This document shows positions 14,201-26,200 of a stretch of DNA of 64,000 nucleotides, in pieces; the stretch's first letter is position 1; the number at the start of each line of letters is the position of its first letter. This DNA is from Bolinopsis microptera (taxonomy: Eukaryota > Ctenophora > Tentaculata > Lobata > Bolinopsidae): positions 248,001 to 312,000 of the forward strand of contig NC_087078.1 of assembly GCF_026151205.1 (NCBI RefSeq), given 5' to 3'. The notes beneath the pieces are model-generated. The model was given only the letters and a program-made list of their open reading frames with translations, ran no database searches and was not told where the DNA came from. The position numbers were made by a program, and so were the translations under genes.

Positions 14201-17200
14201 CTCAACTCTTTCTAGTTAATGTTAGTTAGTATCACTCAACTCTTTCTAGTTAATGTTAGTTAGTATCACTCAACTCTTTCTAGTTAATGTTAGTTAGTTT
14301 CACTCGACTCTCTCTAGTTAATGTTAGTTAGTATCACTCAACTCTTTCTAGTTAATGTTAGTTAGTATCACTCAACTCTTTCTAGTTAATGTTAGTTAGT
14401 ATCACTCAACTCTTTCTAGTTAATGTTAGTTAGTTTCACTCAACTCTTTCTAGTTAATGTTAGTTAGTATCACTCAACTCTTTCTAGTTAATGTTAGTTA
14501 GTATCACTCGACTCTTTCTAGTTAATGTTAGTTAGTATCACTCAACTCTTCTAGTTAATGTTAGTTAGTATCACTCAACTCTTTCTAGTTAATGTTAGTT
14601 AGTTTCACTCGACTCTTTCTAGTTAATGTTAGTTAGTATCACTCAACTCTTTCTAGTTAATGTTAGTTAGTATCACTCAACTCTTTCTAGTTAATGTTAG
14701 TTAGTATCACTCAACTCTTTCTAGTTAATGTTAGTTAGTTTCACTCAACTCTTTCTAGTTAATGTTAGTTAGTATCACTCAACTCTTTCTAGTTAATGTT
14801 AGTTAGTATCACTCAACTCTTTCTAGTTAATGTTAGTTAGTATCACTCAACTCTTTCTAGTTAATGTTAGTTAGTATCACTCAACTCTTTCTAGTTAATG
14901 TTAGTTAGTATCACTCAACTCTTTCTAGTTAATGTTAGTTAGTATCACTCAACTCTTCTAGTTAATGTTAGTTAGTATCACTCAACTCTTTCTAGTTAAT
15001 GTTAGTTAGTATCACTCGACTCTTTCTAGTTAATGTTAGTTAGTATCACTCAACTCTTCTAGTTAATGTTAGTTAGTTTCACTCAACTCTTTCTAGTTAA
15101 TGTTAGTTAGTATCACTCAACTCTTTCTAGTTAATGTTAGTTAGTTTCACTCGACTCTTTCTAGTTAATGTTAGTTAGTTTCACTCAACTCTTTCTAGTT
15201 AATGTTAGTTAGTATCACTCAACTCTTTCTAGTTAATGTTAGTTAGTATCACTCAACTCTTTCTAGTTAATGTTAGTTAGTTTCACTCAACTCTTTCTAG
15301 TTAATGTTAGTTAGTTTCACTCAACTCTTTCTAGTTAATGTTAGTTAGTATCACTCAACTCTTCTAGTTAATGTTAGTTAGTTTCACTCGACTCTTCTAG
15401 TTAATGTTAGTTAGTATCACTCAACTCTTTCTAGTTAATGTTAGTTAGTATCACTCAACTCTTCTAGTTAATGTTAGTTAGTATCACTCAACTCTTCTAG
15501 TTAATGTTAGTTAGTATCACTCAACTCTTTCTAGTTAATGTTAGTTAGTATCACTCAACTCTTTCTAGTTAATGTTAGTTAGTTTCACTCGACTCTTTCT
15601 AGTTAATGTTAGTTAGTATCACTCGACTCTTCATAGTTAATGTTAGTTAGTATCACTCAACTCTTTCTAGTTAATGTTAGTTAGTATCACTCGACTCTTC
15701 ATAGTTAATGTTAGTTAGTATCACTCAACTCTTCCTAGTTAATGTTAGTTAGTTTCACTCAACTCTTTCTAGTTAATGTTAGTTAGTATCACTCAACTCT
15801 TTCTAGTTAATGTTAGTTAGTATCACTCAACTCTTTCTAGTTAATGTTAGTTAGTTTCACTCGACTCTTTCTAGTTAATGTTAGTTAGTATCACTCAACT
15901 CTTTCTAGTTAATGTTAGTTAGTATCACTCAACTCTTTCTAGTTAATGTTAGTTAGTATCACTCAACTCTTTCTAGTTAATGTTAGTTAGTTTCACTCAA
16001 CTCTTTCTAGTTAATGTTAGTTAGTTTCACTCAACTCTTTCTAGTTAATGTTAGTTAGTATCACTCAACTCTTTCTAGTTAATGTTAGTTAGTTTCACTC
16101 AACTCTTTCTAGTTAATGTTAGTTAGTTTCACTCAACTCTTTCTAGTTAATGTTAGTTAGTTTCACTCAACTCTTTCTAGTTAATGTTAGTTAGTATCAC
16201 TCAACTCTTTCTAGTTAATGTTAGTTAGTTTCACTCAACTCTTTCTAGTTAATGTTAGTTAGTTTCACTCAACTCTTTCTAGTTAATGTTAGTTAGTTTC
16301 ACTCAACTCTTTCTAGTTAATGTTAGTTAGTATCACTCAACTCTTTCTAGTTAATGTTAGTTAGTATCACTCAACTCTTTCTAGTTAATGTTAGTTAGTA
16401 TCACTCAACTCTTTCTAGTTAATGTTAGTTAGTATCACTCAACTCTTTCTAGTTAATGTTAGTTAGTATCACTCAACTCTTTCTAGTTAATGTTAGTTAG
16501 TTTCACTCAACTCTTTCTAGTTAATGTTAGTTAGTTTCACTCAACTCTTTCTAGTTAATGTTAGTTAGTTTCACTCAACTCTTTCTAGTTAATGTTAGTT
16601 AGTATCACTCAACTCTTTCTAGTTAATGTTAGTTAGTTTCACTCAACTCTTTCTAGTTAATGTTAGTTAGTTTCACTCAACTCTTTCTAGTTAATGTTAG
16701 TTAGTTTCACTCGACTCTTTCTAGTTAATGTTAGTTAGTATCACTCAACTCTTTCTAGTTAATGTTAGTTAGTATCACTCAACTCTTTCTAGTTAATGTT
16801 AGTTAGTATCACTCAACTCTTTCTAGTTAATGTTAGTTAGTATCACTCAACTCTCTCTAGTTAATGTTAGTTAGTTTCACTCGACTCTTCCTAGTTAATG
16901 TTAGTCAGTATCACTCAACTCTTTCTAGTTAATGTTAGTCAGTATCACTCAACTCTTCCTAGTTAATGTTAGTTAGTATCACTCAACTCTTCCTAGTTAA
17001 TGTTAGTTAGTATCACTCAACTCTTTCTAGTTAATGTTAGTTAGTATCACTCGACTCTTTCTAGTTAATGTTAGTTAGTATCACTCGACTCTTTCTAGTT
17101 AATGTTAGTTAGTATCACTCAACTCTTTCTAGTTAATGTTAGTAAGTTTCATAATTTAATTTCTCCACTTTCTACCGGACTCCAGATGTTTCCTTTGTTT

Positions 17201-20200
17201 GTTAACTTTATTCTAGACATGTGGGAAATTTGACAACTACTTGAATAATATGTGGTCTAAAATACGTTGTTTATATGAACAAGCTTGGAAGAGCACACGT
17301 TTAATGACAGTAAAAATTACATACATAAAACAGAATAAACAAGCGTACAATGCCGTGAGAAAAAGATGGTCTAACGATATAAGGACAGGATTTCTCAGAA
17401 AATTAACAAAATAATTACCATTTAACTCTTCTTCACCAGCTGAAGGTAATTAACACATGTGTTACCATGGCAATATTACCTTATATGGGAGGGTCACCAT
17501 GGCAATATTACACATAATATGCATCCATGGTTTCTGTATCATTTATGTGTAATCATTCAACTTAATAACTATGTGCAGTTCATGAAAATGATTTATTAAG
17601 TTATTTGTGCGGTTAGATCGGATACATTAGTAGGTTTTAAGTAATGCTAAACACTACAAGAGTACAAGGATAATATGCAACAAGTTTAAGATCAGGTTGT
17701 TTGTTTTGAAACATAATGTTTTATCAGTTACTTTAGCTGCTGATCCTGTGCTTGAGTGCTTTTGCCGTCAACTTTTTATTTGGTACTGAAAAGTTAATGT
17801 TAAATATGATCCATATCTTAATACGCCCACATCTATCGCAAATATGCCTGCCTACCGGCCTACTGACCCTACCTAACCTGACTACCTGCCTACCCTGCCT
17901 ACCCTGCCTACCCTGCCTACCCTGCCTACCCTGCCTACCCTGCCTACCCTGCCTACCCTGCCTACCTGAGTACCCTGCCTATTCGCAAATATAAACTTGG
18001 TTAGATCTATTCACTGGTTATGTAAAACTAGTTGATATGTCAGTGATTGAGGAGCACTACCGTGAGTGGGCCGGTAATAGAAGGAAATGTAATTGAATTA
18101 AAATGGGCGTAGTTAAGCCCCCTTTCTAATTTCTTTAGATTGAGGAGCACTACCGTGAGTGGGCCGGTAATAGAAGGAAATGTAATTGAATTAAAATGGG
18201 CGTAGTTAAGCCCCCTTTCTAATTTCTTTAGATTGAGGAGCACTACCGTGAGTGGGCCGGTAATAGAAGGAACTGTAATTGAATTAAAATGGGCGTAGTT
18301 AAGCCCCCTTTCTAATTTCTTTAGATTGAGGAGCACTACCGTGAGTGGGCCGGTAATAGAAGGAACTGTAATTGAATTAAAATGGGCGTAGTTAAGCCCC
18401 CTTTCTAATTTCTTTAGATTGAGGAGCACTACCGTGAGTGGGCCGGTAATAGAAGGAACTGTAATTGAATTAAAATGGGCGTAGTTAAGCCCCCTTTCTA
18501 ATTTCTTTAGATTGAGGAGCACTACCGTGAGTGGGCCGGTAATAGAAGGAAATGTAATTGAATTAAAATGGGCGTAGTTAAGCCCCCTTTCTAATTTCTT
18601 TAGATTGAGGAGCACTACCGTGAGTGGGCCGGTAATAGAAGGAAATGTAATTGAATTAAAATGGGCGTAGTTAAGCCCCCTTTCTAATTTCTTTAGATTG
18701 AGGAGCACTACCGTGAGTGGGCCGGTAATAGAAGGAACTGTAATTGAATTAAAATGGGCGTAATTAAGCCCCCTTTCTAATTTCTTTAGATTGAGGAGCA
18801 CTACCGTGAGTGGGCCGGTAATAGAAGGAAATGTAATTGAATTAAAATGGGCGTAGTTAAGCCCCCTTTCTAATTTCTTTAGATTGAGGAGCACTACCGT
18901 GAGTGGGCCGGTAATAGAAGGGAATGTAATTGAATTAAAATGGGCGTAGTTAAGCCCCCTTTCTAATTTCTTTAGATTGAGGAGCACTACCGTGAGTGGG
19001 CCGGTAATAGAAGGAACTGTAATTGAATTAAAATGGGCGTAGTTAAGCCCCCTTTCTAATTTCTTTAGATTGAGGAGCACTACCGTGAGTGGGCCGGTAA
19101 TAGAAGGAAATGTAATTGAATTAAAATGGGCGTAGTTAAGCCCCCTTTCTAATTTCTTTAGATTGAGGAGCACTACCGTGAGTGGGCCGGTAATAGAAGG
19201 AACTGTAATTGAATTAAAATGGGCGTAGTTAAGCCCCCTTTCTAATTTCTTTAGATTGAGGAGCACTACCGTGAGTGGGCCGGTAATAGAAGGAACTGTA
19301 ATTGAATTAAAATGGGCGTAGTTAAGCCCCCTTTCTAATTTCTTTAGATTGAGGAGCACTACCGTGAGTGGGCCGGTAATAGAAGGAACTGTAATTGAAT
19401 TAAAATGGGCGTAGTTAAGCCCCCTTTCTAATTTCTTTAGATTGAGGAGCACTACCGTGAGTGGGCCGGTAATAGAAGGAAATGTAATTGAATTAAAATG
19501 GGCGTAGTTAAGCCCCCTTTCTAATTTCTTTAGATTGAGGAGCACTACCGTGAGTGGGCCGGTAATAGAAGGAAATGTAATTGAATTAAAATGGGCGTAG
19601 TTAAGCCCCCTTTCTAATTTCTTTAGATTGAGGAGCACTACCGTGAGTGGGCCGGTAATAGAAGGAACTGTAATTGAATTAAAATGGGCGTAGTTAAGCC
19701 CCCTTTCTAATTTCTTTAGATTGAGGAGCACTACCGTGAGTGGGCCGGTAATAGAAGGAAATGTAATTGAATTAAAATGGGCGTAGTTAAGCCCCCTTTC
19801 TAATTTCTTTAGATTGAGGAGCACTACCGTGAGTGGGCCGGTAATAGAAGGGAATGTAATTGAATTAAAATGGGCGTAGTTAAGCCCCCTTTCTAATTTC
19901 TTTAGATTGAGGAGCACTACCGTGAGTGGGCCGGTAATAGAAGGAACTGTAATTGAATTAAAATGGGCGTAGTTAAGCCCCCTTTCTAATTTCTTTAGAT
20001 TGAGGAGCACTACCGTGAGTAGGCCGGTAATAGAAGGAAATGTAATTGAATTAAAATGGGCGTAGTTAAGCCCCCTTTCTAATTTCTTTAGATTGAGGAG
20101 CACTACCGTGAGTGGGCCGGTAATAGAAGGAAATGTAATTGAATTAAAATGGGCGTAGTTAAGCCCCCTTTCTAATTTCTTTAGATTGAGGAGCACTACC

Positions 20201-23200
20201 GTGAGTGGGCCGGTAATAGAAGGAAATGTAATTGAATTAAAATGGGCGTAGTTAAGCCCCCTTTCTAATTTCTTTAGATTGAGGAGCACTACCGTGAGTG
20301 GGCCGGTAATAGAAGGAAATGTTATTGAATTGAAATAGGCGTAGTTAAGCCCCCTTTCTAATTTCTTTAGATTGAGGAGCACTACCGTGAGTGGGCCGGT
20401 AATAGAAGGAAATGTAATTGAATTAAAATGGGCGTAGTTAAGCCCCCTTCCTAATTTCTTTAGATATGAAATTTGACCCTGTAGATATGGGCTCTCTTAA
20501 AATCATATTTCACTCCCGCTTAATTTTGATCAACACTTTCCATTGCCTGGCTTCAATACGTATTTGTAACCATGGTCTAACGTTTTCCTTTCCTACCGCT
20601 CCGTTTCTAACTTAATACTGAGACCCGCATTGTGGTTGTATGCTATTAGTTTAACTGTATCACTAGATAGTATGCAAAATCCGGATTGGAATATTATTTA
20701 TGAGTCGCATAGTTGAAATGTTTTCTTGGGTAAATTTCTATTAATAATACTTTAAACACTACTATAATATATAACAAATAATTTGAGATCATGAATACGA
20801 TGTTGTCACATTGAAACGTTGAATAATTCCTTTCCTGATAAGAGCCTTTCTCTAGATGTATAATAATTGCTAAAAACCGATAGAGCGTATCTGGTTCACA
20901 TTAATATTATAAGAGGAACAAGAAACATGTAGACACTGTTGCCTAGCAACTAACCGTTACTTAGCAACGTGTAGACACTCCTATTGCTGCAGTGCACTAA
21001 AGAAACCTACAAACTATGTGTCGTAGTGTTATATTAGGGAATGTTTAATTAACACAGTTTAAACTAACATATCATTACATTAACCGTGGCTGGTTAGTTA
21101 CCTGGTGCAGTGGTTTTCCTTAAACAGTGCCTTCTTAGTAATAGTACGTACTGTGGTTCATTGTCCTCTTAGTAATAGTACGTACTGCAGTGGTTACTAG
21201 GTTACTAGGACTGGTTACCACTTTACCATAGTAACTGCAGTGGTTCTGTTAGCGTTATTATAGTGAGAAAGGTTCATTAGTGCAACTCGTTTTCTTTTAT
21301 ATTTTCTCAGATCTCAAATTACTGCGATTGAGGCCAGCTCAGAAAATTCGGATGAAAACAATTTGAAATACTTAATAGTAATTATATCAATGAAGGTGAA
21401 TTTGTAAAGCAACACTAGCTGCACTTAAGGAGGGGGAGGGGGTTCAGGGTGAACCCCCCCTCCTTAACCACTCCTCAATCTTTGAAAACTGCGTGTTCAA
21501 GTTTGGAGATTACTTGGTCTGCCTGTTATAGTGTCAAGTTCAGTTTAGCTAAATATCGTACCAGTCTTATTCATCTCACAATTGCAGTAATCTCCTTAAA
21601 ACTGATTAGGTTACGGGTGTTCAGGTCTTTTAAATAAGTCAATACCCAGATCTGGGTTTATCTGATTCAATCTCATATTGTCTTATCAAGTTATCACGTC
21701 AACTCTCCTTTTTCACTCCTTTTTATTGAGTTTGCAAATGTTTTGCAACTGACGTCATTAGATTCTGATCTCGTACTCAGTTCAGATTTCACATTAATTC
21801 AATGTTTGCCGCTTTTTAGTTCTTGATACGTCTCTTTTACACTCAAAGTTGATTCATACGGCATTAATAACGAGGTTTAATGCTTAAATTGGTTGAGTTG
21901 AGAGCATATTAATGCTTAAATTGGTTGAGTTGGGAGCATATTCGAATTAGTTAGAGAAGATATGTAGCAGCTGGTTCTTCTTCCTTGGTTCTTAATAACT
22001 CGGCGAAGTGTAGCTACTACTCACTTTCTTGCCAAGAAATTACCTATCTATTAGATTGCTCCCAAAACTCCACTTCACTGGGTTTACTACAATTTGTTTC
22101 GCTTGTTACTGCCTTCTCCTTGTCCACTACACTGGGTTTACTACAATTTGTTTTGCTTGTTACTGCCTTCTCCTGCTCCACTTCACTGGGTTTACTACAA
22201 TTTGTTTCGCTTGTTACTGTCTTCTCCTGCGTTTTTATAATTTAAAAGAGGCTGTTACATTGTTGGATTTAACTACTGGTACAGATTTGTGCTTGTTTGT
22301 GCAATGAGTAATACCTCAAGCTCAGCTTTGAATTGTTTAGCTGCATAAGAAAGCAGCAAGAAATTGAATATAGGAACATTATTTGTGAGTCGCATTGTTG
22401 TGATATAGCTACTTAGTTCCGACAAAGTAGTAGTATTGTTGTGATGTTTCTGATTAAAAAAGCTACATAACTTCAACAGATCCATTCGTTTAAAATTAAT
22501 AAATTAAAATGTTTTTGAAAAAAGTAACCATAATTGGTCCTAGAATTAAACCTTGAGGTACACCGCATTGAATAATCTCACGAACAATATCTGGGAGTCT
22601 CACCATCGCGGGTTTACTACTCTTCTTTTCTAGAAGTATTGTTTGTTGCTTCTAAATTACATTATTGAGGAACTATTTCTACTTAACTACTAGCTTACTA
22701 GTAGTTACTACTAGCGTATTATTGAGACGTGCGTTATTTACTATCTACTGAGCAATTAGAGACAATAAAGAACGACAATCAGTTGTTCTATGTCTAGACC
22801 TCAACCAATATTACAGTGATACCTACTGTATAACACACGTATATTACAGTGATACCTACTGTATAACACACGTATATTACAGTGATACCTACTGTATAAA
22901 ACACGTGCTGTATATTACAGTGATACCTACTGTATAACACACGTGCTGTATGACACACGTGCTGTATAACACACGTGCTGTATAACACACGTGCTGTATA
23001 ACACACGTGCTGTATACCACACGTGCTGTATAGTACACGTGCTGTATAACACACGTGCTGTATAACACACGTGCTGTATAACACACGTGCTGTATAACAC
23101 ACGTGCTGTATAACACACGTGCTGTATAACACACGTGCTGTATAACACACGTGCTGTATAACACACGTGCTGTATAACACACGTGCTGTATAACACACGT

Positions 23201-26200
23201 GCTGTATAACACACGTGCTGTATACCACACGTGCTGTATAACACACGTGATATCTGGTGGGCGAGCAGAGGTCTCCATTATATTCACACTCCACCAGGTG
23301 GTGTTAGATACACAGTGTAGTAAGGTAGTAGTCACTAGATACACATTACACATTGCTAGTGATACTGAGAGAGGGAGATCCTTCCTCTCTCAAATCATTC
23401 CAGTCTTACACCTGCAGCATTCCTTTACCATACCCGCGTTACATCTGTTTCATACCTGTTATACCAGTGCCTGTATCATAGTTACATCTGTTTCACGCTT
23501 TACTTCTTTACTTGTTTTCTGTGATTCTTCACAACATTTAACTGGCAACCTTTACTTTAGTTAGTTGCTTGCTTTTGATAGAACCCGTCCCCAATCTCGT
23601 ATCGGAAAATAACTAAACTCAATTCTGAGTGTGAACACGGGTGGTACCTGTTAGTATTTTAGTTAGTTAACAATATACGTATTGTTAACTGTTACCCCTC
23701 ATGTAGATCTCCAACTGTTTGACTGTGCGTCACAAATTAACAATGTTACCCCCCCCTGTGGCCTTAACAATGTCTCTGTTCTCCCAACAGTTTATCGAGT
23801 GTGTAATTAGCGCATTAAGTGTTGTGTTTATGAAGGAGCATCAACCTGCAAGGGTCTCCGGTGTACACGTGATGCCCATATAAGGTATTAGTGCACACTA
23901 TAATGAGAACCTTAGTCTACACAACGTTCAAATGAGTGTAGTAGTTGAGACATTATCGTAGGTTTGTGACATTGTGTTTATTACGTGTGTATCTAGCAGT
24001 ACAGTTAGCAGTACAGTTAGCAGTACAGTTCTTATTCAGTTGCTTTGTTTAGGTCTTCTCTAGTTGATAAAAGCATCTAACACTAGTCACTACACTAGTG
24101 TGTCACTAGTAACATTAGTATAACTCTAGTGTGTCACACTAGTCACTACACTAGTGTGTCACTAGTAACATTAGTATAACTCTAGTGTGTCACACTAGTC
24201 ACTTCTCCTTTAACGTATCGAATGACAAGTTGGCATACCTAATTCTTACTTTCTTAACACCACACAAAACGGCGCGGTAGTTATCAGCCTGGCACTGCGA
24301 CCTTGTTTTGCATATTCTATTCTACTACTTATACTGTACTATTCGATATTTAGTATAGTTTACTATTATAGCTTGTTCCCTCGCGGGAAGCTATGGGCAC
24401 TATCCGTCGCAGAGCCGCCGGACTCCGAGCGGACTCCGGCGGTGCTCCGCCAAAATGTATTTACAGTGGACTCGAGTACATTTTGGCGGACTCCGAGCGG
24501 AGCCGAGCGGACTCCGAGCGGACTTTAAAGTCCGCCGCGGACTCCGAGCGGCTCCGCGGCGGCTCGGCGGAGTGTCCGCCGCGGACTAAGCCACTAGGCG
24601 GACTCCGGTCCGCCGCGGACTCCGGCGGAGTGCTTGGCGGACTCCGCCGGACCTCTCCGCCAGACTTGAATCCGGCAGAGTCCGGCGGAGCTTGGCGGAG
24701 TCCGCCAGCTCGGCGGACTCCGCTCGGAGTCCGCCGGACTACAACACAGTCCACTGACTTCCGACCTCCGTCTTCCGACCCTCGGCTAAATTTGTCACGT
24801 GACATACAACATAGCATTTTGCAATGTTGTGGTCAGATGAAAAGGTCGCTAGTGATAAACCTTAACCATTACCCTCACAATGTCAATAGTGTACAACTCT
24901 AGTCCTAACTTTGACCCTATAATGTATAAACGTTGGCCCTAACCCTCCACCAAACCGTCCGCAGCGAAATATCAATGTCATTGACTGGTCACGTGACCAA
25001 AACAATTTTTGTCATATTATCTCATATGGGGAAGCGTTTTTAGTTTTACCCTACACGTTGCATGTGGCGTCATTCGGCCGGATCCCAGCAAGCAAAAATA
25101 CGTCGACCATCACAGGACGACGCCAGCCAGCACTCTCTACGCTCTTCGAGCTCCGATCGTCCTGTGACGAAGTAAGGACGAAGCCTGAGGTCGTCAGGTA
25201 ACATCGACCACCGATTGAAAATTCAAAGATTTTTTGACATAAAGGTCAAATGTAAAACTAAAATCTTGATGCTGATTGATTGACGACGTCAATTTTTGAG
25301 CACAGCGCGAGCGCATGCGGAAAAGGACCGCGTAGCTAGTCAAGATGTTGATAAATATTTGGCTTGTGGCGCGATGTGTTGCTCTAACTATAGCCCTCCC
25401 GCTTGCAGTAGCGCGCGACCGCCGGAAATGACTTGTGGAACAAGCGCGCCCGCAGCGGCGCGAAAGCACCTGGTTAGCTAAATGAACGCGATGTGCCTTG
25501 CATTGTAGGATGAAATCCTACTAGCTGACGCCACTCGCAGCTGTGATGTTCGCTGTACGTCAGCGATCGAAATTTATACGCGTATCACCCGTTAAGATGT
25601 GCCACCCGACGCGCCACACAATTTTTCTCGTTGCTCGTCGCACGTCGACGAACAATTTTTCTCGTTGCTCGTCGCACGTCGACGAACAACGAAGCTCGTT
25701 GCGACGCGCAATGAGCTGCCAGGCTAGGACATCGTCCTGGTCCAACAAATTTTGGCGAGCGCGAGCGATTTTCTCCAAAAATTTAATGAGGGCGCCGACT
25801 TCCATTCTGGATAGGTTTCTTCTTATAGGGGGTGCACGATAAAAATAAAGTTGCTTGGATTTAAAAAAATTTTGTACCACTGTTTTCTAGAGACTGTGAG
25901 AATTTTCACAATACCAAATTTGTTATACCTTTTTGGAAAGATCAGTGAGTTTCGTCTAGGTGCCATATTTGATGGTGCGCGGCTTTTGGAGCAAAAGTAG
26001 CTGTAAAAGTCGCGTAATTTGACCAAATTCGTCCAAATTTGACCATTTTTGTCGTATTATTCGGATTTATCTTCAGTTCCTTAAATGAGATCATTCTGGA
26101 AATTGGCGACGACCTTCCAATTGGGCTTTCACAACTGTCCGAAAAATTTGGTGGATATCGGAGTTGATATAGTAATAAAAATGGGGCAAAATACGCTGCT

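Noticed and set aside
12003-17150. Centromeric or telomeric satellite
   Set aside because: It is flanked on both sides by exons of one gene in the same orientation, so it is intronic; the unit is not telomere-like.
18040-20382. 780-codon minus-strand open frame
   Set aside because: It is the reverse of a 93-bp tandem repeat whose + strand carries splice signals; a multiple-of-three period keeps it open by chance.
20464-20660. Longer version of exon 12 (MKFDPVDMGSLKII...)
   Set aside because: The frame stays open to about 20610, but no donor restoring phase 0 for exon 13 was found except the early one at 20480.
21312-21394. Exon-like segment reading SQITAIEASSENSDENNLKY
   Set aside because: Good acceptor (TATTTTCTCAG) but it needs phase 2 on entry, which none of the upstream exons I found supplies.
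22513-22600. Retrotransposon reverse-transcriptase fragment
   Set aside because: A few residues around GPRIKP looked suggestive, but no continuous frame or conserved RT motif supports it.
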